In this document: positions 7,740 through 17,235 of the stretch, one piece after another
How positions within the stretch are numbered: the first letter of the stretch is position 1
Layout of the letters: each line of letters starts with the position of its first letter
Assembly (NCBI GenBank): GCA_949295915.1
Contig: CASFNB010000015.1
Coordinates: 1 to 33,884, forward strand
Source of the DNA: an uncultured Pseudomonadota bacterium
GTDB lineage: Bacteria > Pseudomonadota > Alphaproteobacteria > RF32 > CAG-239
Length of the DNA: 33,884 bases
Direction of reading: 5' to 3'
The notes under the pieces: generated by a model
Databases searched by the model: none
Seen by the model: the letters and a program-made list of their open reading frames with translations, nothing else
What the model was told of the DNA's origin: nothing
Position numbers and translations under genes: made by a program

Positions 7740-8519
7740 ATGACAGATAACAAACAGCACCTCATTGATAACGCTATCAACCAAATTGTTGAAAAAAATT
7801 GCACTCAACAAATTCAGTCTGACATTGCCTTGGATGAAGAACAATTAGAGCTGTTACACCAACTAAATATTTTCAGCGTTAAACAAGTTTTGAATAATTT
7901 GGAAGTCAAAAGAGACCCGCGCAAAATTGCCTATATGGCAAGTCAAGAACTAAAAATTGCTTTGGTTGCCCTATGTTTGAGCCGTTCTCTGATGAACCCG
8001 CGCGCACCAAAGAACTATAACAAAGAATATTTTGAAGAAAACATAAATATAGAAACTTTAGACGGCAACATCAAAAACATCACTTTCAAAAACATTTCGG
8101 AAAAAGAAGTAGATAAAGCCTTAAACATTGAACTTGTTTGCGATTGGATGATTTATCGTGACAAAGACGGCAAAGGGATAAGAGCCTTAATGGATGCCAA
8201 AACCTTTCATCAAGATTTGGAAGATTATCAAAAAGGCGGACACCCTGTTTATGAATTTGCCCGTTTTGAGCGCAAGTTCTATGAACATAAACAAGGCAAA
8301 GACGTTGCCAACAAAGAAAGCGCGCAAGAAGCTTTTCGTAATGCCATTGTTAAAGAAACCGCCGCAGAAATTGCACGCCAGCAAATTGCTTCCGGCAAAA
8401 ACCCGATGGAATTGGTCAATTTGCTTTTTGCTCCGCAAGATTATAACTACGCCATTCAAAAAATGCTCGATACGCCTACCCCTACCCCACTGATTGAAAA
8501 CCAAAAAGAGAAAAAATAA
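7740..8519 (+). CDS. unrecognised helical cytoplasmic protein, 259 aa
   Basis: No family is recognised. The protein is hydrophilic and mostly helical by composition, with Asn/Lys/Glu-rich N- and C-terminal parts and no signal peptide or membrane span. The middle contains DWMIYRDKDGKGIRALMDAK and a later helical stretch QEAFRNAIVKETAAEIARQQ. The C-terminus has a TPTPTP run followed by a charged tail. The start ATG follows AAAAGGCTATAAAT, a weak ribosome site. It is divergent from the Trp-repeat gene and converges on ssb, sharing a bidirectional terminator. The two genes together form an accessory insert between gyrA and ssb. Confidence 0.8.
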   Translation: MTDNKQHLIDNAINQIVEKNCTQQIQSDIALDEEQLELLHQLNIFSVKQVLNNLEVKRDPRKIAYMASQELKIALVALCLSRSLMNPRAPKNYNKEYFEENINIETLDGNIKNITFKNISEKEVDKALNIELVCDWMIYRDKDGKGIRALMDAKTFHQDLEDYQKGGHPVYEFARFERKFYEHKQGKDVANKESAQEAFRNAIVKETAAEIARQQIASGKNPMELVNLLFAPQDYNYAIQKMLDTPTPTPLIENQKEKK

Positions 8520-8523
8520 GCAC

Positions 8524-8553
8524 AAAAAAACCTGTCGATAAAGACAGGTTTTT
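8524..8553. terminator. bidirectional terminator between 7740-8519 and ssb
   Basis: AAAAACCTGTC (8526-8536) pairs with GACAGGTTTTT (8543-8553) around a 6-base loop, with A/T runs on both sides. It serves the convergent genes on either side. Confidence 0.93.
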
Positions 8554-8572
8554 CATATATGATTTCACCCGA

Positions 8573-9037
8573 TTAAAACGGAATATCATCATCCAAATCG
8601 GCAGCCGGAGCGGCCGGAGCAGAATCCCAACCGGAAGAGGAAGAGCCGGAGAACACATCATTACCGCCGGCCGGAGCACCGTCACCGCGACCATCTAACA
8701 ATACCAAATTTCCGGCATAGTTTTGCAAAACAATCTCGGTTGTATAGCGTTCCTGTCCGTTATTATCTTCCCATTTGCGTGTTTGGAGCTGACCTTCCAA
8801 ATAAACCTTAGAACCTTTGCGCAAATATCTTTCGGCAATATCGGCCAGTTGAGTGTTAAAAATAACCACACGATGCCACTCTGTTCTTTCTTTACGTTCA
8901 CCGGAAGCTTTATCTCTCCAAATATCGGAAGTGGCAATATTCAAATTAACAATTTTTGTACCGTTAGCGGTATTGCTTACTTTCGGATCTGCCCCCAAAT
9001 TACCAACCAAAATTACTTTATTAATGCTACTGACCAT
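8573..9037 (-). CDS. ssb: single-stranded DNA-binding protein
   Basis: A 154-residue SSB that coats single-stranded DNA in replication, recombination and repair. The N-terminal OB fold (about residues 4-110) begins [13 protein letters not shown] and contains the typical TEWHRVVIF and [18 protein letters not shown] segments. A flexible Gly/Ser/Ala/Pro-rich linker leads to the acidic tip DDDIPF, the docking site for partner proteins. The start is preceded by AAGGTGAT. In many proteobacteria uvrA is divergent from ssb; here uvrA is also on the opposite strand, but three genes lie between. Length and tail are normal for the family. Confidence 0.97.
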   Translation of the reverse strand: MVSSINKVILVGNLGADPKVSNTANGTKIVNLNIATSDIWRDKASGERKERTEWHRVVIFNTQLADIAERYLRKGSKVYLEGQLQTRKWEDNNGQERYTTEIVLQNYAGNLVLLDGRGDGAPAGGNDVFSGSSSSGWDSAPAAPAADLDDDIPF

Positions 9038-9081
9038 AATATCACCTTACTTAAACAAATAAATTAAAAAAACTGCTACTG

Positions 9082-9112
9082 ATTATATAGATAAAAAATG
9101 AGAATAAAACAA
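9082..9112 (-). promoter_or_regulatory. possible ssb promoter
   Basis: A perfect TATAAT on the minus strand (9082-9087), 45 bases upstream of the start. The -35 is poor (TTGTTT at 9107-9112 with a 19-base spacer), so only the -10 is persuasive. Confidence 0.3.
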
Positions 9113-9115
9113 AAA

Positions 9116-10234
9116 TCAATAAACCTGTGTATATTCCCCGTTATTAAGATGGTAAATACTATAATTTACGGGAGATTTTGGCATTCCGTTCACAAAAGTT
9201 TCTTCCCCCCAAGTTGTATCAAGTGTCATATTTTTCGTCAAAGCCGACAATTTATCAAACTTATAAGAATCAGCCTTTTCCACCATGTCTGCCCAAAGTT
9301 TTACTGCCGAATAAGAATAGACGCTCAAGCCTTCCGGCTCAATGCCGAGTAAACGCATTTTCACGAGCGTTTCGGTAAACTCGGTATTTTCTTTTAAGGT
9401 CGGCAAAGAAAGAAAATAAGTTCCGTTGGCATATTTACCCATTTTTTTGCCATAGTAACTTTCTATTTGGTATCTGTTTACAAAAACAGCCAAATTTTCA
9501 TCTTCCGATTTCAATTCACGAGCCAGTTTTGTCACTTCTTTACGATTGCCCAAAATCAAAACCACTTTGCTTTTATCATCTAAAATATCTTCCGCCAGTT
9601 GTTCATAATCTTCATCATAAGACGTAAAATTATAGCTTTTGAAATCAAGCATTTTTCCTGCTTTGAAAAACTCTTCTTGCAAGGCAGATGCCACACCGAC
9701 AATTTCTTTATTGGCACCATTATAAACCAACGCCATCTTTTGCAAGTCAAATGTTTTAAGATAATATGTAAAGAAAGCCAAACTTTGCTGTTCACTGTTT
9801 CCCACCAAGGCAATGGTGCTGTTTGGCTTATTCATAAGCTCATAGCCGCTGATTGAAGTTGGAACAATTTGTAAGATTTTGGCTTTATTATAAATTGCCG
9901 AAACATCTTTCAAGGCGTTTTGGCAATAAGGACCGATAACCAAATTCATTTTATCTTTGGAAGAAGAATTAACCGCAATCATCTGTGCGGTAGATATGGC
10001 CAAACTGTCATTACATTGATCATCAACCACCACGAGGTTTACTTTTTCGCCGTTCAAACCGCCGTTATGGTTAATTTCATTTACGGCAATACGTGCACCG
10101 CTGACAAGCTCTTTGCCGATATTTTCATAATCGCCGGCTAAAGGTGCGATAACGGCAATATTAACATCAGCATGCACTATAGAAGGCAGAATAAGCCCGC
10201 CGCATAAAACTATTTTGGCAATAAATTTTAACAT
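9116..10234 (-). CDS. Leu/Ile/Val-type periplasmic binding protein
   Basis: A periplasmic solute-binding protein of the Peripla_BP_6 (LivJ/LivK) type, about 372 residues. The signal peptide ends IVHA, followed by the family start VNIAVIAPLAGDYENIGKE. The pattern GARIAVNEIN, GGLNGEKV, VDDQCN and IGPYCQ matches LivJ, including the cysteine pair that forms a disulfide in that family. Such proteins normally deliver branched-chain amino acids, amides or related compounds to an ABC transporter, but no transporter genes are in the window. The start is taken as the ATG at 10234, since the upstream in-frame TTG (10249) lacks a ribosome site and would only add five residues before the signal peptide. 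It has its own promoter (10272-10299). Confidence 0.88.
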   Translation of the reverse strand: MLKFIAKIVLCGGLILPSIVHADVNIAVIAPLAGDYENIGKELVSGARIAVNEINHNGGLNGEKVNLVVVDDQCNDSLAISTAQMIAVNSSSKDKMNLVIGPYCQNALKDVSAIYNKAKILQIVPTSISGYELMNKPNSTIALVGNSEQQSLAFFTYYLKTFDLQKMALVYNGANKEIVGVASALQEEFFKAGKMLDFKSYNFTSYDEDYEQLAEDILDDKSKVVLILGNRKEVTKLARELKSEDENLAVFVNRYQIESYYGKKMGKYANGTYFLSLPTLKENTEFTETLVKMRLLGIEPEGLSVYSYSAVKLWADMVEKADSYKFDKLSALTKNMTLDTTWGEETFVNGMPKSPVNYSIYHLNNGEYTQVY

Positions 10235-10271
10235 ATAATTCTTGAACAATTTGTTTTAAATACAGCTTATT

Positions 10272-10299
10272 ATAATAATTTCTTTTTATTTTTTTGCAA
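10272..10299 (-). promoter_or_regulatory. promoter candidate for the binding-protein gene
   Basis: On the minus strand TTGCAA (10294-10299), a 16-base spacer and TATTAT (10272-10277), in the 78-base gap after the hydrolase gene. Confidence 0.45.
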
Positions 10300-10312
10300 G
10301 TCTTTATTTTAA

Positions 10313-11263
10313 CTAAGGAATCAGATACAAATCTTCTTCCGGCACAATCTCGGCCACAATATCTCCTTCCCACAGAATATGACCGGCAGTCAGAACTTGT
10401 AACACACCGTCCATTGGGGCTTTAACCTCAATCATTTCTGCCAAATTCGAGGCATTTGCAATAAGACCTATAACCTCACCTTGCTTAACTTTTCCCCCCA
10501 ATTTTTTTTCTGGCTTAAACAAACCGCACGCAGGAGAAAAGATTTTAGTTCTTTTTTCAAAACGATAGATAGGAGATTGCAAAGTTTTTGTTAGAGATTT
10601 TTCAACCAAATTCAATTCTGCCAAAATGGAGCAGATACCGTTGAAAACGGCATTGATTTTGTTTTCATCATATTCATTGTGACTACCACATTCTATCGTG
10701 ATATTGGCAACACCGGCTCTGTCCAATGCAGCGTTAAACGTGCCGTGCAAAGACGGAATGCCGGCATCATCGGAATATTGATTATAAGGCAAACCGCAAG
10801 CCTTAACCATCGGCTCATATTCAAACTTGGTATAAATGGCAAACGGATTAGAGGTTTTTGAGGTGTGCAAATCCAAAACAAAATCGGCTTTGCTTGCCAA
10901 ATCAAAAATGGCAGAACAAAGACGTGCGTTGACATCTCCGTCTTTTTTTCCGGGGAAGCAACGATTAAAATCTTTGCCGTCAAGCAAGCTGAATTTGCCG
11001 AAAGTTGAAAAATAAGCACGTTGCATCCACGCCATTGGATTGGCATAAGGAACAACATGAACCTCACCGCATTTGAGATTATTCATTAAAAACGAATGGA
11101 GCTGATACAAAACCCATTGTGAGGTTTCGCCTCCGTGCAAACCGGATTGAATATACAAAACTTTTCCGGCTGTCGGCGCTTTATAAATAAACTCATTCAA
11201 GCACAGCTCGGTTGCTCCGCCGGCAGTTAAGACTTTGTGTTTTTTTATTGAATAATCAATCAT
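10313..11263 (-). CDS. AstE/AspA-family metallohydrolase
   Basis: A zinc-dependent hydrolase of the succinylglutamate desuccinylase/aspartoacylase family (M14-like), 316 residues. Zinc ligands are visible as His43 and Glu46 in GLHGGET and His133 in DLHTS. Asn100-Arg101 (FNRCFPG) fits the substrate-binding NR motif, and Glu191 in ITIECGSHNE is the likely catalytic Glu. After residue 230 comes a beta-rich, biotinyl-lipoyl-like module (GGKVKQGEVIG, VKAPMDGVLQ) common in this family. Members hydrolyse N-acyl amino acids or related amides; the substrate here is unknown. Its start overlaps the end of the ATP-grasp gene by 8 bases, so the two are probably translationally coupled and act on one metabolite. 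Confidence 0.88.
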   Translation of the reverse strand: MIDYSIKKHKVLTAGGATELCLNEFIYKAPTAGKVLYIQSGLHGGETSQWVLYQLHSFLMNNLKCGEVHVVPYANPMAWMQRAYFSTFGKFSLLDGKDFNRCFPGKKDGDVNARLCSAIFDLASKADFVLDLHTSKTSNPFAIYTKFEYEPMVKACGLPYNQYSDDAGIPSLHGTFNAALDRAGVANITIECGSHNEYDENKINAVFNGICSILAELNLVEKSLTKTLQSPIYRFEKRTKIFSPACGLFKPEKKLGGKVKQGEVIGLIANASNLAEMIEVKAPMDGVLQVLTAGHILWEGDIVAEIVPEEDLYLIP

Positions 11264-12947
11264 GTGTTATTCCGTCGTTAAAGTTTGTCATCAAAATTTG
11301 TTTATTGTAATCTTTACCAAATAAAGATGTATACAAACTATTAACGATTGGCAACCATTTTTTATTCAAGACCACTTTGTTGTCTGAAATCATAAACGGC
11401 GAAGAACCGTTTTTAGCCTTACCGACAATACGCAAAATTTGCGCTCCGCTTGGCACTTGTTGACCTTTTTTCAAACTGATTCCGGCCAAACCGGCATAAA
11501 TCCGCGGTTGAGATAAATCAATATTATTTCCGGATTCATAATTTTTGGAAAAATCCCATTTCCAAGAACCATCGGCTTGTTTATCAAGAGCATAAATTCC
11601 GGGATTAATATCAATCACGGAAGTTGCCGTACCTTTTTGTTTACCCATCATTTTGATGTAGAACGTACCGTCGCTTTGCAAAGATTGACGATACAAAGTA
11701 TCAGAATTATCTTTCACTTTTCTGAATACTTCCATCACTTCAGGCTTGGTGCAATCGGCATAACTTGCCAGAAAAGCCAAACGGTGAATACCGACCAAAC
11801 CGGAATGTTCGGCATCTAAGCTCAATTGTTCGGTCGGACCTTGCTGACGGTCATTTACTTCGTTGATATAGATGTGGTTATTTTTATCAATAATCAAATC
11901 GGCACCACACAAACCGACTTTACCGCATTTTGCCATTAAAGAACCGAGTTTTTGCGCAATTTCACCGACTTTTGCGTTAATTTCTTCCGGAAAATCGTAT
12001 CCCAAAGAATTTCCCACTCCGTTAGACGGGCTACGGGTTAAATTTTTATCACCGATTGCTTTTAATGAAGCACGAGCAGCCAAAACAACCGTATTGTCAT
12101 CATTAATGCCGAGTTCTTTGCCTTTGCCGAGCAAAGAATAAATGGTATCGGGATTAAAAGCATCATCTTTAGCACCGAGCATACCTTTGCTCATGCTTTT
12201 TGTTTTTTCATCAGCCACCAAATTGCCGACAAACATAGACATATTGCTGCAAAATCCATCGATACATTTGGCAATTTTCACGCTACCCTTTTGTTGAGCA
12301 AGATTTTGCTTGAATGCTTCAAAATCAGAGACGATGCTGGTTCCTTTACCCCCGCCGCTTTCAAAGTTTTCAGCACCGCAAGACTGAATAACTATCTTGC
12401 CGCTTTGACCTTGATATTTGGCATAAAGCTTATCCATATCTTGCGCGGACAAATCTTTCACATCCACCACTTCGGAAGGAATAAAACAATCTTGCAGACC
12501 GGCTTCAAACAAAATTTTCTGCAAATTTGTCTTTTCTTCAAAGAAAAGACGCAAATTTTGTTCATTGGAAGCCACAATATCAGCACCTTTAAGTTTGAGA
12601 TTACCGGACCAATATTTTCCGACCGGCGCTTCCACAAACAAAGCTACCTTTTTACCTTTAACAATTTCAGAAGGAATTGCGCTGACAATTTCATGTATTT
12701 CTTTAGGAGTTTCACTAATACCGGTGGTATCAAAACCGGGGCTGTATTGAACAATACCTTTAAAGAGCTGTTGCTTGGGCGCACCGCCGGCAATAATGGC
12801 TTTACCGCCTTTTGCTACCACTTCTTCCAAAATTCCGCCACGTTGCGGATAAAAAGCCGGCATCACAAACAAAACATCTTCTTTGCTCAAATTAGCAACA
12901 GTATCATCAAACAAAACTTTAACTTTTTTACTCAAATCGGAAAACAT
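11256..12947 (-). CDS. ATP-grasp family ligase
   Basis: A 563-residue protein with an ATP-grasp fold in its middle. KIVIQSCGAENFESGGGKGT (about residues 184-203) resembles the strand and glycine loop that hold ATP. CGADLIIDKNNHIYINEVNDR (about 340-370) carries the acidic and Asn residues that bind Mg-ATP in this superfamily. An N-terminal Rossmann-like part (about 1-150) and a C-terminal beta-rich part flank it. ATP-grasp enzymes join a carboxylate to an amine or thiol through an acyl-phosphate. The exact family and substrates are not recognised. GGAGGG lies just before the ATG. It is the first gene of a pair with the AstE/AspA-like hydrolase, which suggests synthesis and breakdown, or maturation, of an amide-linked compound. 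Confidence 0.8.
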   Translation of the reverse strand: MFSDLSKKVKVLFDDTVANLSKEDVLFVMPAFYPQRGGILEEVVAKGGKAIIAGGAPKQQLFKGIVQYSPGFDTTGISETPKEIHEIVSAIPSEIVKGKKVALFVEAPVGKYWSGNLKLKGADIVASNEQNLRLFFEEKTNLQKILFEAGLQDCFIPSEVVDVKDLSAQDMDKLYAKYQGQSGKIVIQSCGAENFESGGGKGTSIVSDFEAFKQNLAQQKGSVKIAKCIDGFCSNMSMFVGNLVADEKTKSMSKGMLGAKDDAFNPDTIYSLLGKGKELGINDDNTVVLAARASLKAIGDKNLTRSPSNGVGNSLGYDFPEEINAKVGEIAQKLGSLMAKCGKVGLCGADLIIDKNNHIYINEVNDRQQGPTEQLSLDAEHSGLVGIHRLAFLASYADCTKPEVMEVFRKVKDNSDTLYRQSLQSDGTFYIKMMGKQKGTATSVIDINPGIYALDKQADGSWKWDFSKNYESGNNIDLSQPRIYAGLAGISLKKGQQVPSGAQILRIVGKAKNGSSPFMISDNKVVLNKKWLPIVNSLYTSLFGKDYNKQILMTNFNDGITHD

Positions 12948-13093
12948 ATTTTCCCTCCAAAAAAAATTCTAGGAACGCCGCTCATCACGGCATAAAAACA
13001 AACATAAAAAACGGATTAAAAATTTAAAATAAAATAACAGCCCCCAAGGAGCGTCGGAGAGAAAGTCTTATCGACTCTATATGTAAAATCTCA
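12948..13093 (-). promoter_or_regulatory. long leader of the ATP-grasp operon
   Basis: About 146 bases between the predicted transcription start and the ATP-grasp start. It holds a small hairpin, GCCG-7-CGGC (12975-12989), followed 12 bases later by a T-run just before the ribosome site, and a G/C-rich patch near 13050-13075 in an otherwise AT-rich region. It could be an attenuator or riboswitch-like leader, but no known aptamer is recognised. Confidence 0.25.
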
Positions 13094-13099
13094 ATATTC

Positions 13100-13129
13100 A
13101 TCATAGTGGCGATTGTGTAACATATTCAA
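13100..13129 (-). promoter_or_regulatory. promoter candidate for the ATP-grasp operon
   Basis: On the minus strand TTGAAT (13124-13129), an 18-base spacer and TATGAT (13100-13105). It is back to back with the uvrA promoter candidate. Confidence 0.4.
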
Positions 13130-13135
13130 AGCCGC

Positions 13136-13165
13136 TTGTCAATCATTTTGTCTAAAATCTATAAA
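13136..13165 (+). promoter_or_regulatory. uvrA promoter candidate
   Basis: TTGTCA (13136-13141), an 18-base spacer and TATAAA (13160-13165). The predicted transcript starts near 13172, about 80 bases before the uvrA start. Between them lies GAAC-N7-AAAC (13223-13237), a 7-of-8 match to the alphaproteobacterial LexA site GAAC-N7-GAAC. Confidence 0.45.
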
Positions 13166-13252
13166 AAAAAATATAAGGATTCTTATTGCCATAAAAAAAA
13201 TATGTGTTTATATTATGCCAAAGAACAAAATAAAAACAAATTCGAGGCAAAA

Positions 13253-16075
13253 ATGGCAAACGATTTTATCGAAATCAAAGGTGGCAGAGAACACAACTTA
13301 AAAAACATCGATGTTAAGATTCCCAAAAATCAACTGACCGTTGTTACCGGTCTTTCCGGCTCGGGGAAATCTTCTTTGGCTTTTGATACTATCTATGCCG
13401 AAGGACAACGTCGCTATGTAGAAAGCTTATCTGCCTATGCCCGCCAGTTTTTGGATTTGATGAAAAAACCCGACGTTGATTCTATAGAAGGTTTATCTCC
13501 CTCCATTTCCATTGAGCAAAAAACCACCTCACATAACCCTCGTTCCACTGTTGGTACCGTAACTGAAATTTATGACTATATGCGTTTGTTATGGGCACGC
13601 GCCGGAACGCCTTATTCCCCAGTCACGGGTTTGCCGATTGAATCGCAAACCGTATCGCAAATGGTTGATAAAATCATCTCCTTCCCGCTCGGTACAAAAT
13701 TGATGTTGTTGGCGCCAATCGCCCGCGGCAAAAAAGGCGAGTTCAAAAAAGAAATCGAGAGCTTGCAAAAACAAGGTTACCAACGCTTGAAAATTGATGG
13801 TGTAATTTATGACATTGAAGAAGTGCCGGAGTTAAACAAAAATCAAAAACACGACATTGAAGTTGTGGTCGACCGCTTGGTTGTTAAAGAAGAAATTTCC
13901 GAGCGTTTGGCTCAATCTTTGGAGACAGCCTTAAAATTAAGTGATGGTTTGGTCTATGCCGAAAATATGAGCGATAAAAGCCGCAACGTTTTTTCTGCGA
14001 AATTTGCTTGTCCGGTTTCAGGTTTCACGATTGAAGAAATTGAACCGCGCCTGTTTTCGTTTAACAATCCGCAAGGCGCTTGCCCGCACTGCGATGGTAT
14101 CGGTGCTAAATTATATATGGATCCGGAGCTGGTTATTCCCAACCCCAATTTATCTTTAGCTCAAGGTGCGATTGCCCCGTGGGACAGCGGAAAATCGGCC
14201 TTTTATCGCCAAACTGTTGAATCTTTAGCAGAATTTTTGCACATTTCGGTTCATACACCTTGGAAAGAACTGCCGGAAAGCGCCCGCAAAGTCATTTTAT
14301 ACGGCTCGGGCGATGTCTGCGTACCGATGTATTATTCGCGCTTTGTCACCGAAAAACCTTTTGAAGGCGTAATTCCGAATATGGAACGCCGCTTTTTGGA
14401 AAGTGATTCGGATTGGGTCAGAGAAGAGTTTTCAAAATATCAGTCGGCCGCACCTTGCGAATTTTGCCACGGGAAGAGATTAAAACCCGAGGCTTTGGCC
14501 GTTAAAATCGGCGGGCTGGATATTATGGATGCCTCCGAAATGTCCATTCAAAAAGCCTTAACTTGGTTCAGAGGCATCGAACCGACCTTAAGTCCGAAAA
14601 AACAAGAAATTGCCCATAAGATTTTAAAGGAAATCATTGAAAGATTAACCTTCTTGAACAACGTTGGTTTGGATTATTTAACGTTGTCACGTCAATCCGG
14701 CAGCTTGTCCGGTGGTGAAGCGCAACGTATCCGCTTAGCCTCACAAATCGGTTCCGGTTTAACCGGCGTACTTTATGTTTTGGATGAACCCTCCATCGGT
14801 CTGCACCAAAGAGACAACGACCGCTTGCTTGCCACCCTCACCCGTTTAAGAGATATCGGCAATACCGTTATTGTGGTTGAACATGATGAAGATGCCATTC
14901 GCGCTGCCGATTATCTGATAGATATGGGTCCCGGAGCCGGACAACTCGGCGGACAAATCACCGCCGAAGGCACGGTTAAAGAAGTTTTGAAAAACCCCAA
15001 CAGCTTGACCGCACAATATTTAAACGGAATTAAAGAAATTGCCGTTCCTCAAAAACGCCGCAAAGGCAATGGCAAATTTATCGGCGTGATGGGTGCCAGA
15101 ACCAACAACCTTAAAAACGTCGACTTAAAAATTCCATTGGGAACGCTGACTTGCGTGACCGGGGTGTCAGGCGGCGGCAAATCATCACTCATTTTGGAAA
15201 CCTTGTGCCAAGCCATTAACAAAGAGCTGAACGGCGCCCGCAACACCACCGGCAAATATGACAAGCTGATTGGTGTGGAAAATATTGATAAAATCATTGA
15301 GATTGACCAATCCCCGATTGGTCGAACTCCGCGTTCCAATCCGGCAACCTATACCGGCTTGTTCACCAACATTCGTGATTGGTTTGCCGGGCTTCCGGAA
15401 TCCAAAGCCCGAGGCTACAATGCCGGACGTTTTTCATTCAATGTTGCCGGCGGTCGCTGTGAGGCTTGTAAAGGCGACGGTGTCACCAAAATTGAAATGC
15501 ACTTTTTGCCAGATGTTTATGTTGAATGTGATGTTTGCAAAGGCAAACGTTTCAACCGTGAAACTTTGGAAATCAAATATAAAGGCAAATCGATTGCCGA
15601 CGTTTTGGATATGACCGTGGATGAGGCTTATGCCTTTTTTGAGAATATTCCGTCAATCAAAAACCGTCTGGAACTTTTGCGTAAAGTAGGTCTCGGCTAC
15701 ATTCATTTAGGACAACAGGCAACCACCCTCTCCGGCGGTGAAGCCCAGCGCATCAAGCTCTCTAAAGAGCTTTCCAAACGTGCCACCGGCAAAACCCTTT
15801 ATATTTTGGATGAACCGACGACGGGACTTCATTTTGAAGACATCAATAAGCTTCTAAAAGTTTTGCAAACTTTGGTTGAGCAAGGTAACTCAATCATTGT
15901 GATTGAGCATAATTTGGATGTGATAAAAACCGCGGATTATATTGTTGACATTGGTCCCGAAGGTGGTGACGGCGGCGGACAAATCATAGCCCAAGGCACG
16001 CCGGAAGAAGTGGCAAAATCAGAAATCAGCTACACAGCCAAATATCTGCGTGATAAACTCGGAAACAAAGTTTAA
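13253..16075 (+). CDS. uvrA: excinuclease ABC subunit A
   Basis: The damage-recognition ATPase of nucleotide excision repair, which loads UvrB onto lesions. The start is set at 13253 ([11 protein letters not shown]), giving 940 residues, the usual length, with GAGG 7 bases upstream; the 39-codon in-frame extension overlaps the promoter and is not conserved-looking. There are two ABC modules: Walker [10 protein letters not shown] (residues 33-41) and GVSGGGKSS, signatures [12 protein letters not shown] and [12 protein letters not shown], and Walker B regions [11 protein letters not shown] and [11 protein letters not shown]. Zinc-binding pairs are seen as CPHC plus CEFC and as CEAC plus CDVC. 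The second Walker A has Gly in place of the common Ser (GGGKS), a tolerated change. It converges on and overlaps the next gene by 4 bases. uvrB is elsewhere in the window. Confidence 0.98.
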   Translation: MANDFIEIKGGREHNLKNIDVKIPKNQLTVVTGLSGSGKSSLAFDTIYAEGQRRYVESLSAYARQFLDLMKKPDVDSIEGLSPSISIEQKTTSHNPRSTVGTVTEIYDYMRLLWARAGTPYSPVTGLPIESQTVSQMVDKIISFPLGTKLMLLAPIARGKKGEFKKEIESLQKQGYQRLKIDGVIYDIEEVPELNKNQKHDIEVVVDRLVVKEEISERLAQSLETALKLSDGLVYAENMSDKSRNVFSAKFACPVSGFTIEEIEPRLFSFNNPQGACPHCDGIGAKLYMDPELVIPNPNLSLAQGAIAPWDSGKSAFYRQTVESLAEFLHISVHTPWKELPESARKVILYGSGDVCVPMYYSRFVTEKPFEGVIPNMERRFLESDSDWVREEFSKYQSAAPCEFCHGKRLKPEALAVKIGGLDIMDASEMSIQKALTWFRGIEPTLSPKKQEIAHKILKEIIERLTFLNNVGLDYLTLSRQSGSLSGGEAQRIRLASQIGSGLTGVLYVLDEPSIGLHQRDNDRLLATLTRLRDIGNTVIVVEHDEDAIRAADYLIDMGPGAGQLGGQITAEGTVKEVLKNPNSLTAQYLNGIKEIAVPQKRRKGNGKFIGVMGARTNNLKNVDLKIPLGTLTCVTGVSGGGKSSLILETLCQAINKELNGARNTTGKYDKLIGVENIDKIIEIDQSPIGRTPRSNPATYTGLFTNIRDWFAGLPESKARGYNAGRFSFNVAGGRCEACKGDGVTKIEMHFLPDVYVECDVCKGKRFNRETLEIKYKGKSIADVLDMTVDEAYAFFENIPSIKNRLELLRKVGLGYIHLGQQATTLSGGEAQRIKLSKELSKRATGKTLYILDEPTTGLHFEDINKLLKVLQTLVEQGNSIIVIEHNLDVIKTADYIVDIGPEGGDGGGQIIAQGTPEEVAKSEISYTAKYLRDKLGNKV

Positions 16076-17109
16076 TCCCAACGTCCTCCGTTTTTTAATA
16101 CGGCCTGAACCGTTCTGTTGCGCACCGATACACCTCGTGAATGAGATTGATTATAAGCGCGCTGAATAATCAGACCGGCTTCATAAAGACGTGCTTGCAA
16201 AGCCCCTCCGACATGGCGATTGCCCAGAGCTTTACGCAAATTTTTAACATCATTGGCAGTGTAATCAAAATTTTGCACCATATCACAAAACATAGATGTT
16301 ACGGCATGGTGAAAATTTAAGTTAAAACGCAGTTGTTTCTCATGTTGTAAAGAAAAATCATGATATGCTTTGAGCAACACATAAGCTGCTTTTTTATCAA
16401 TTTGCGGAGCAACAGACTTTGTCTCCGGTTTTTCAAACAACTGCGGCATTTTTTTGGCTTGCACGGCTGTTGTATGTTGCATCAAAGAAAGCAAAGGTTT
16501 CATTGAAACTTCTTTATATTCGCAGTACATTGCTGCATCAAAATAAACTTCGGCATAAGCCCCCAACATTCTATAAGAAACCGGACGGTATTGCTCTGCC
16601 ATATTTTGCATAAAAGGCTCAAATTTCTGAAAAATATCGACATATTCAGATTTCTTTTTACGCTTTTGAGTGAGTATTATTTTCATTTTATGGAATATAT
16701 GCAGAGCTTGCAGTTTGTTTTCTTTCTTTGAAAAATCAAGATCTGCCAATTTTTGAAAAAAAGAATTATGAAAATGAGGATAAACCTTGGTTGATAGTAA
16801 ATAATTTAAATAACCTAACTTATCTTTATCACAAAGATTGAGTTCTTTTACATTAGCATTAATCAGAGCAACTGCCTCTTTTTGAAAGGAAGTTCCGTAA
16901 TATTTTTTTAATGACCAAATAAAATTACCGTGAAGTTTTTGTTGCTCTTCAACATTTGCGGTTTTGTTTTGCAAAAGGCTACGCACCTGTTCATGCAATT
17001 CATAAACTTTTTTACCGGTAAACAAACGAAAATTAGGATATTTGGCATAATAATCCATATTCTGAAAAATCTTCTGAGCTGCGGCAGATTGTTCGAACGT
17101 ATTTTCCAT
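16072..17109 (-). CDS. unrecognised helical protein, 345 aa
   Basis: No family is recognised. The protein is predicted to be mostly alpha-helical and cytoplasmic, rich in Lys, Gln, Phe and Tyr, without a signal peptide. It has helical stretches throughout and a basic C-terminus ([23 protein letters not shown], ending GGRWD). The start is placed at the ATG at 17109 because AAGGAT lies upstream and because a very good promoter (17138-17165) overlaps the in-frame GTG at 17157, which is therefore untranslated. Its stop codon overlaps that of uvrA tail-to-tail by 4 bases, and no terminator is visible between them. Confidence 0.8.
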   Translation of the reverse strand: MENTFEQSAAAQKIFQNMDYYAKYPNFRLFTGKKVYELHEQVRSLLQNKTANVEEQQKLHGNFIWSLKKYYGTSFQKEAVALINANVKELNLCDKDKLGYLNYLLSTKVYPHFHNSFFQKLADLDFSKKENKLQALHIFHKMKIILTQKRKKKSEYVDIFQKFEPFMQNMAEQYRPVSYRMLGAYAEVYFDAAMYCEYKEVSMKPLLSLMQHTTAVQAKKMPQLFEKPETKSVAPQIDKKAAYVLLKAYHDFSLQHEKQLRFNLNFHHAVTSMFCDMVQNFDYTANDVKNLRKALGNRHVGGALQARLYEAGLIIQRAYNQSHSRGVSVRNRTVQAVLKNGGRWD

Positions 17110-17137
17110 GGAAGAATCCTTTTGTCTAATTTTCTCT

Positions 17138-17165
17138 AGTATAGCCGATTTAAACACTTTTGCAA
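17138..17165 (-). promoter_or_regulatory. promoter of gene 16072-17109
   Basis: On the minus strand TTGCAA (17160-17165), a 16-base spacer and TATACT (17138-17143), giving a leader of about 22 bases. It decides the start of the gene. Confidence 0.6.
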
Positions 17166-17180
17166 CATAAAATATAATGC

Positions 17181-17212
17181 AAAAAAAACTCCCGAATTTT
17201 TCGGGAGTTTTT
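17181..17212 (-). terminator. terminator after the DsbA-like gene
   Basis: ACTCCCGA pairs with TCGGGAGT around a short T-rich loop, flanked by eight A on the left (a T-run on the minus strand). Confidence 0.92.
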
Positions 17213-17235
17213 GCTTTTCAACAAATTAAATATGT

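Noticed and set aside
13136..13252. 39-codon extension of uvrA
   Set aside because: It overlaps the promoter candidate, is Lys-rich and unlike UvrA N-termini; the inner ATG with GAGG gives the usual 940 residues.
17110..17157. GTG start for gene 16072-17109 at 17157
   Set aside because: The promoter at 17138-17165 overlaps it and the inner ATG has AAGGAT upstream.
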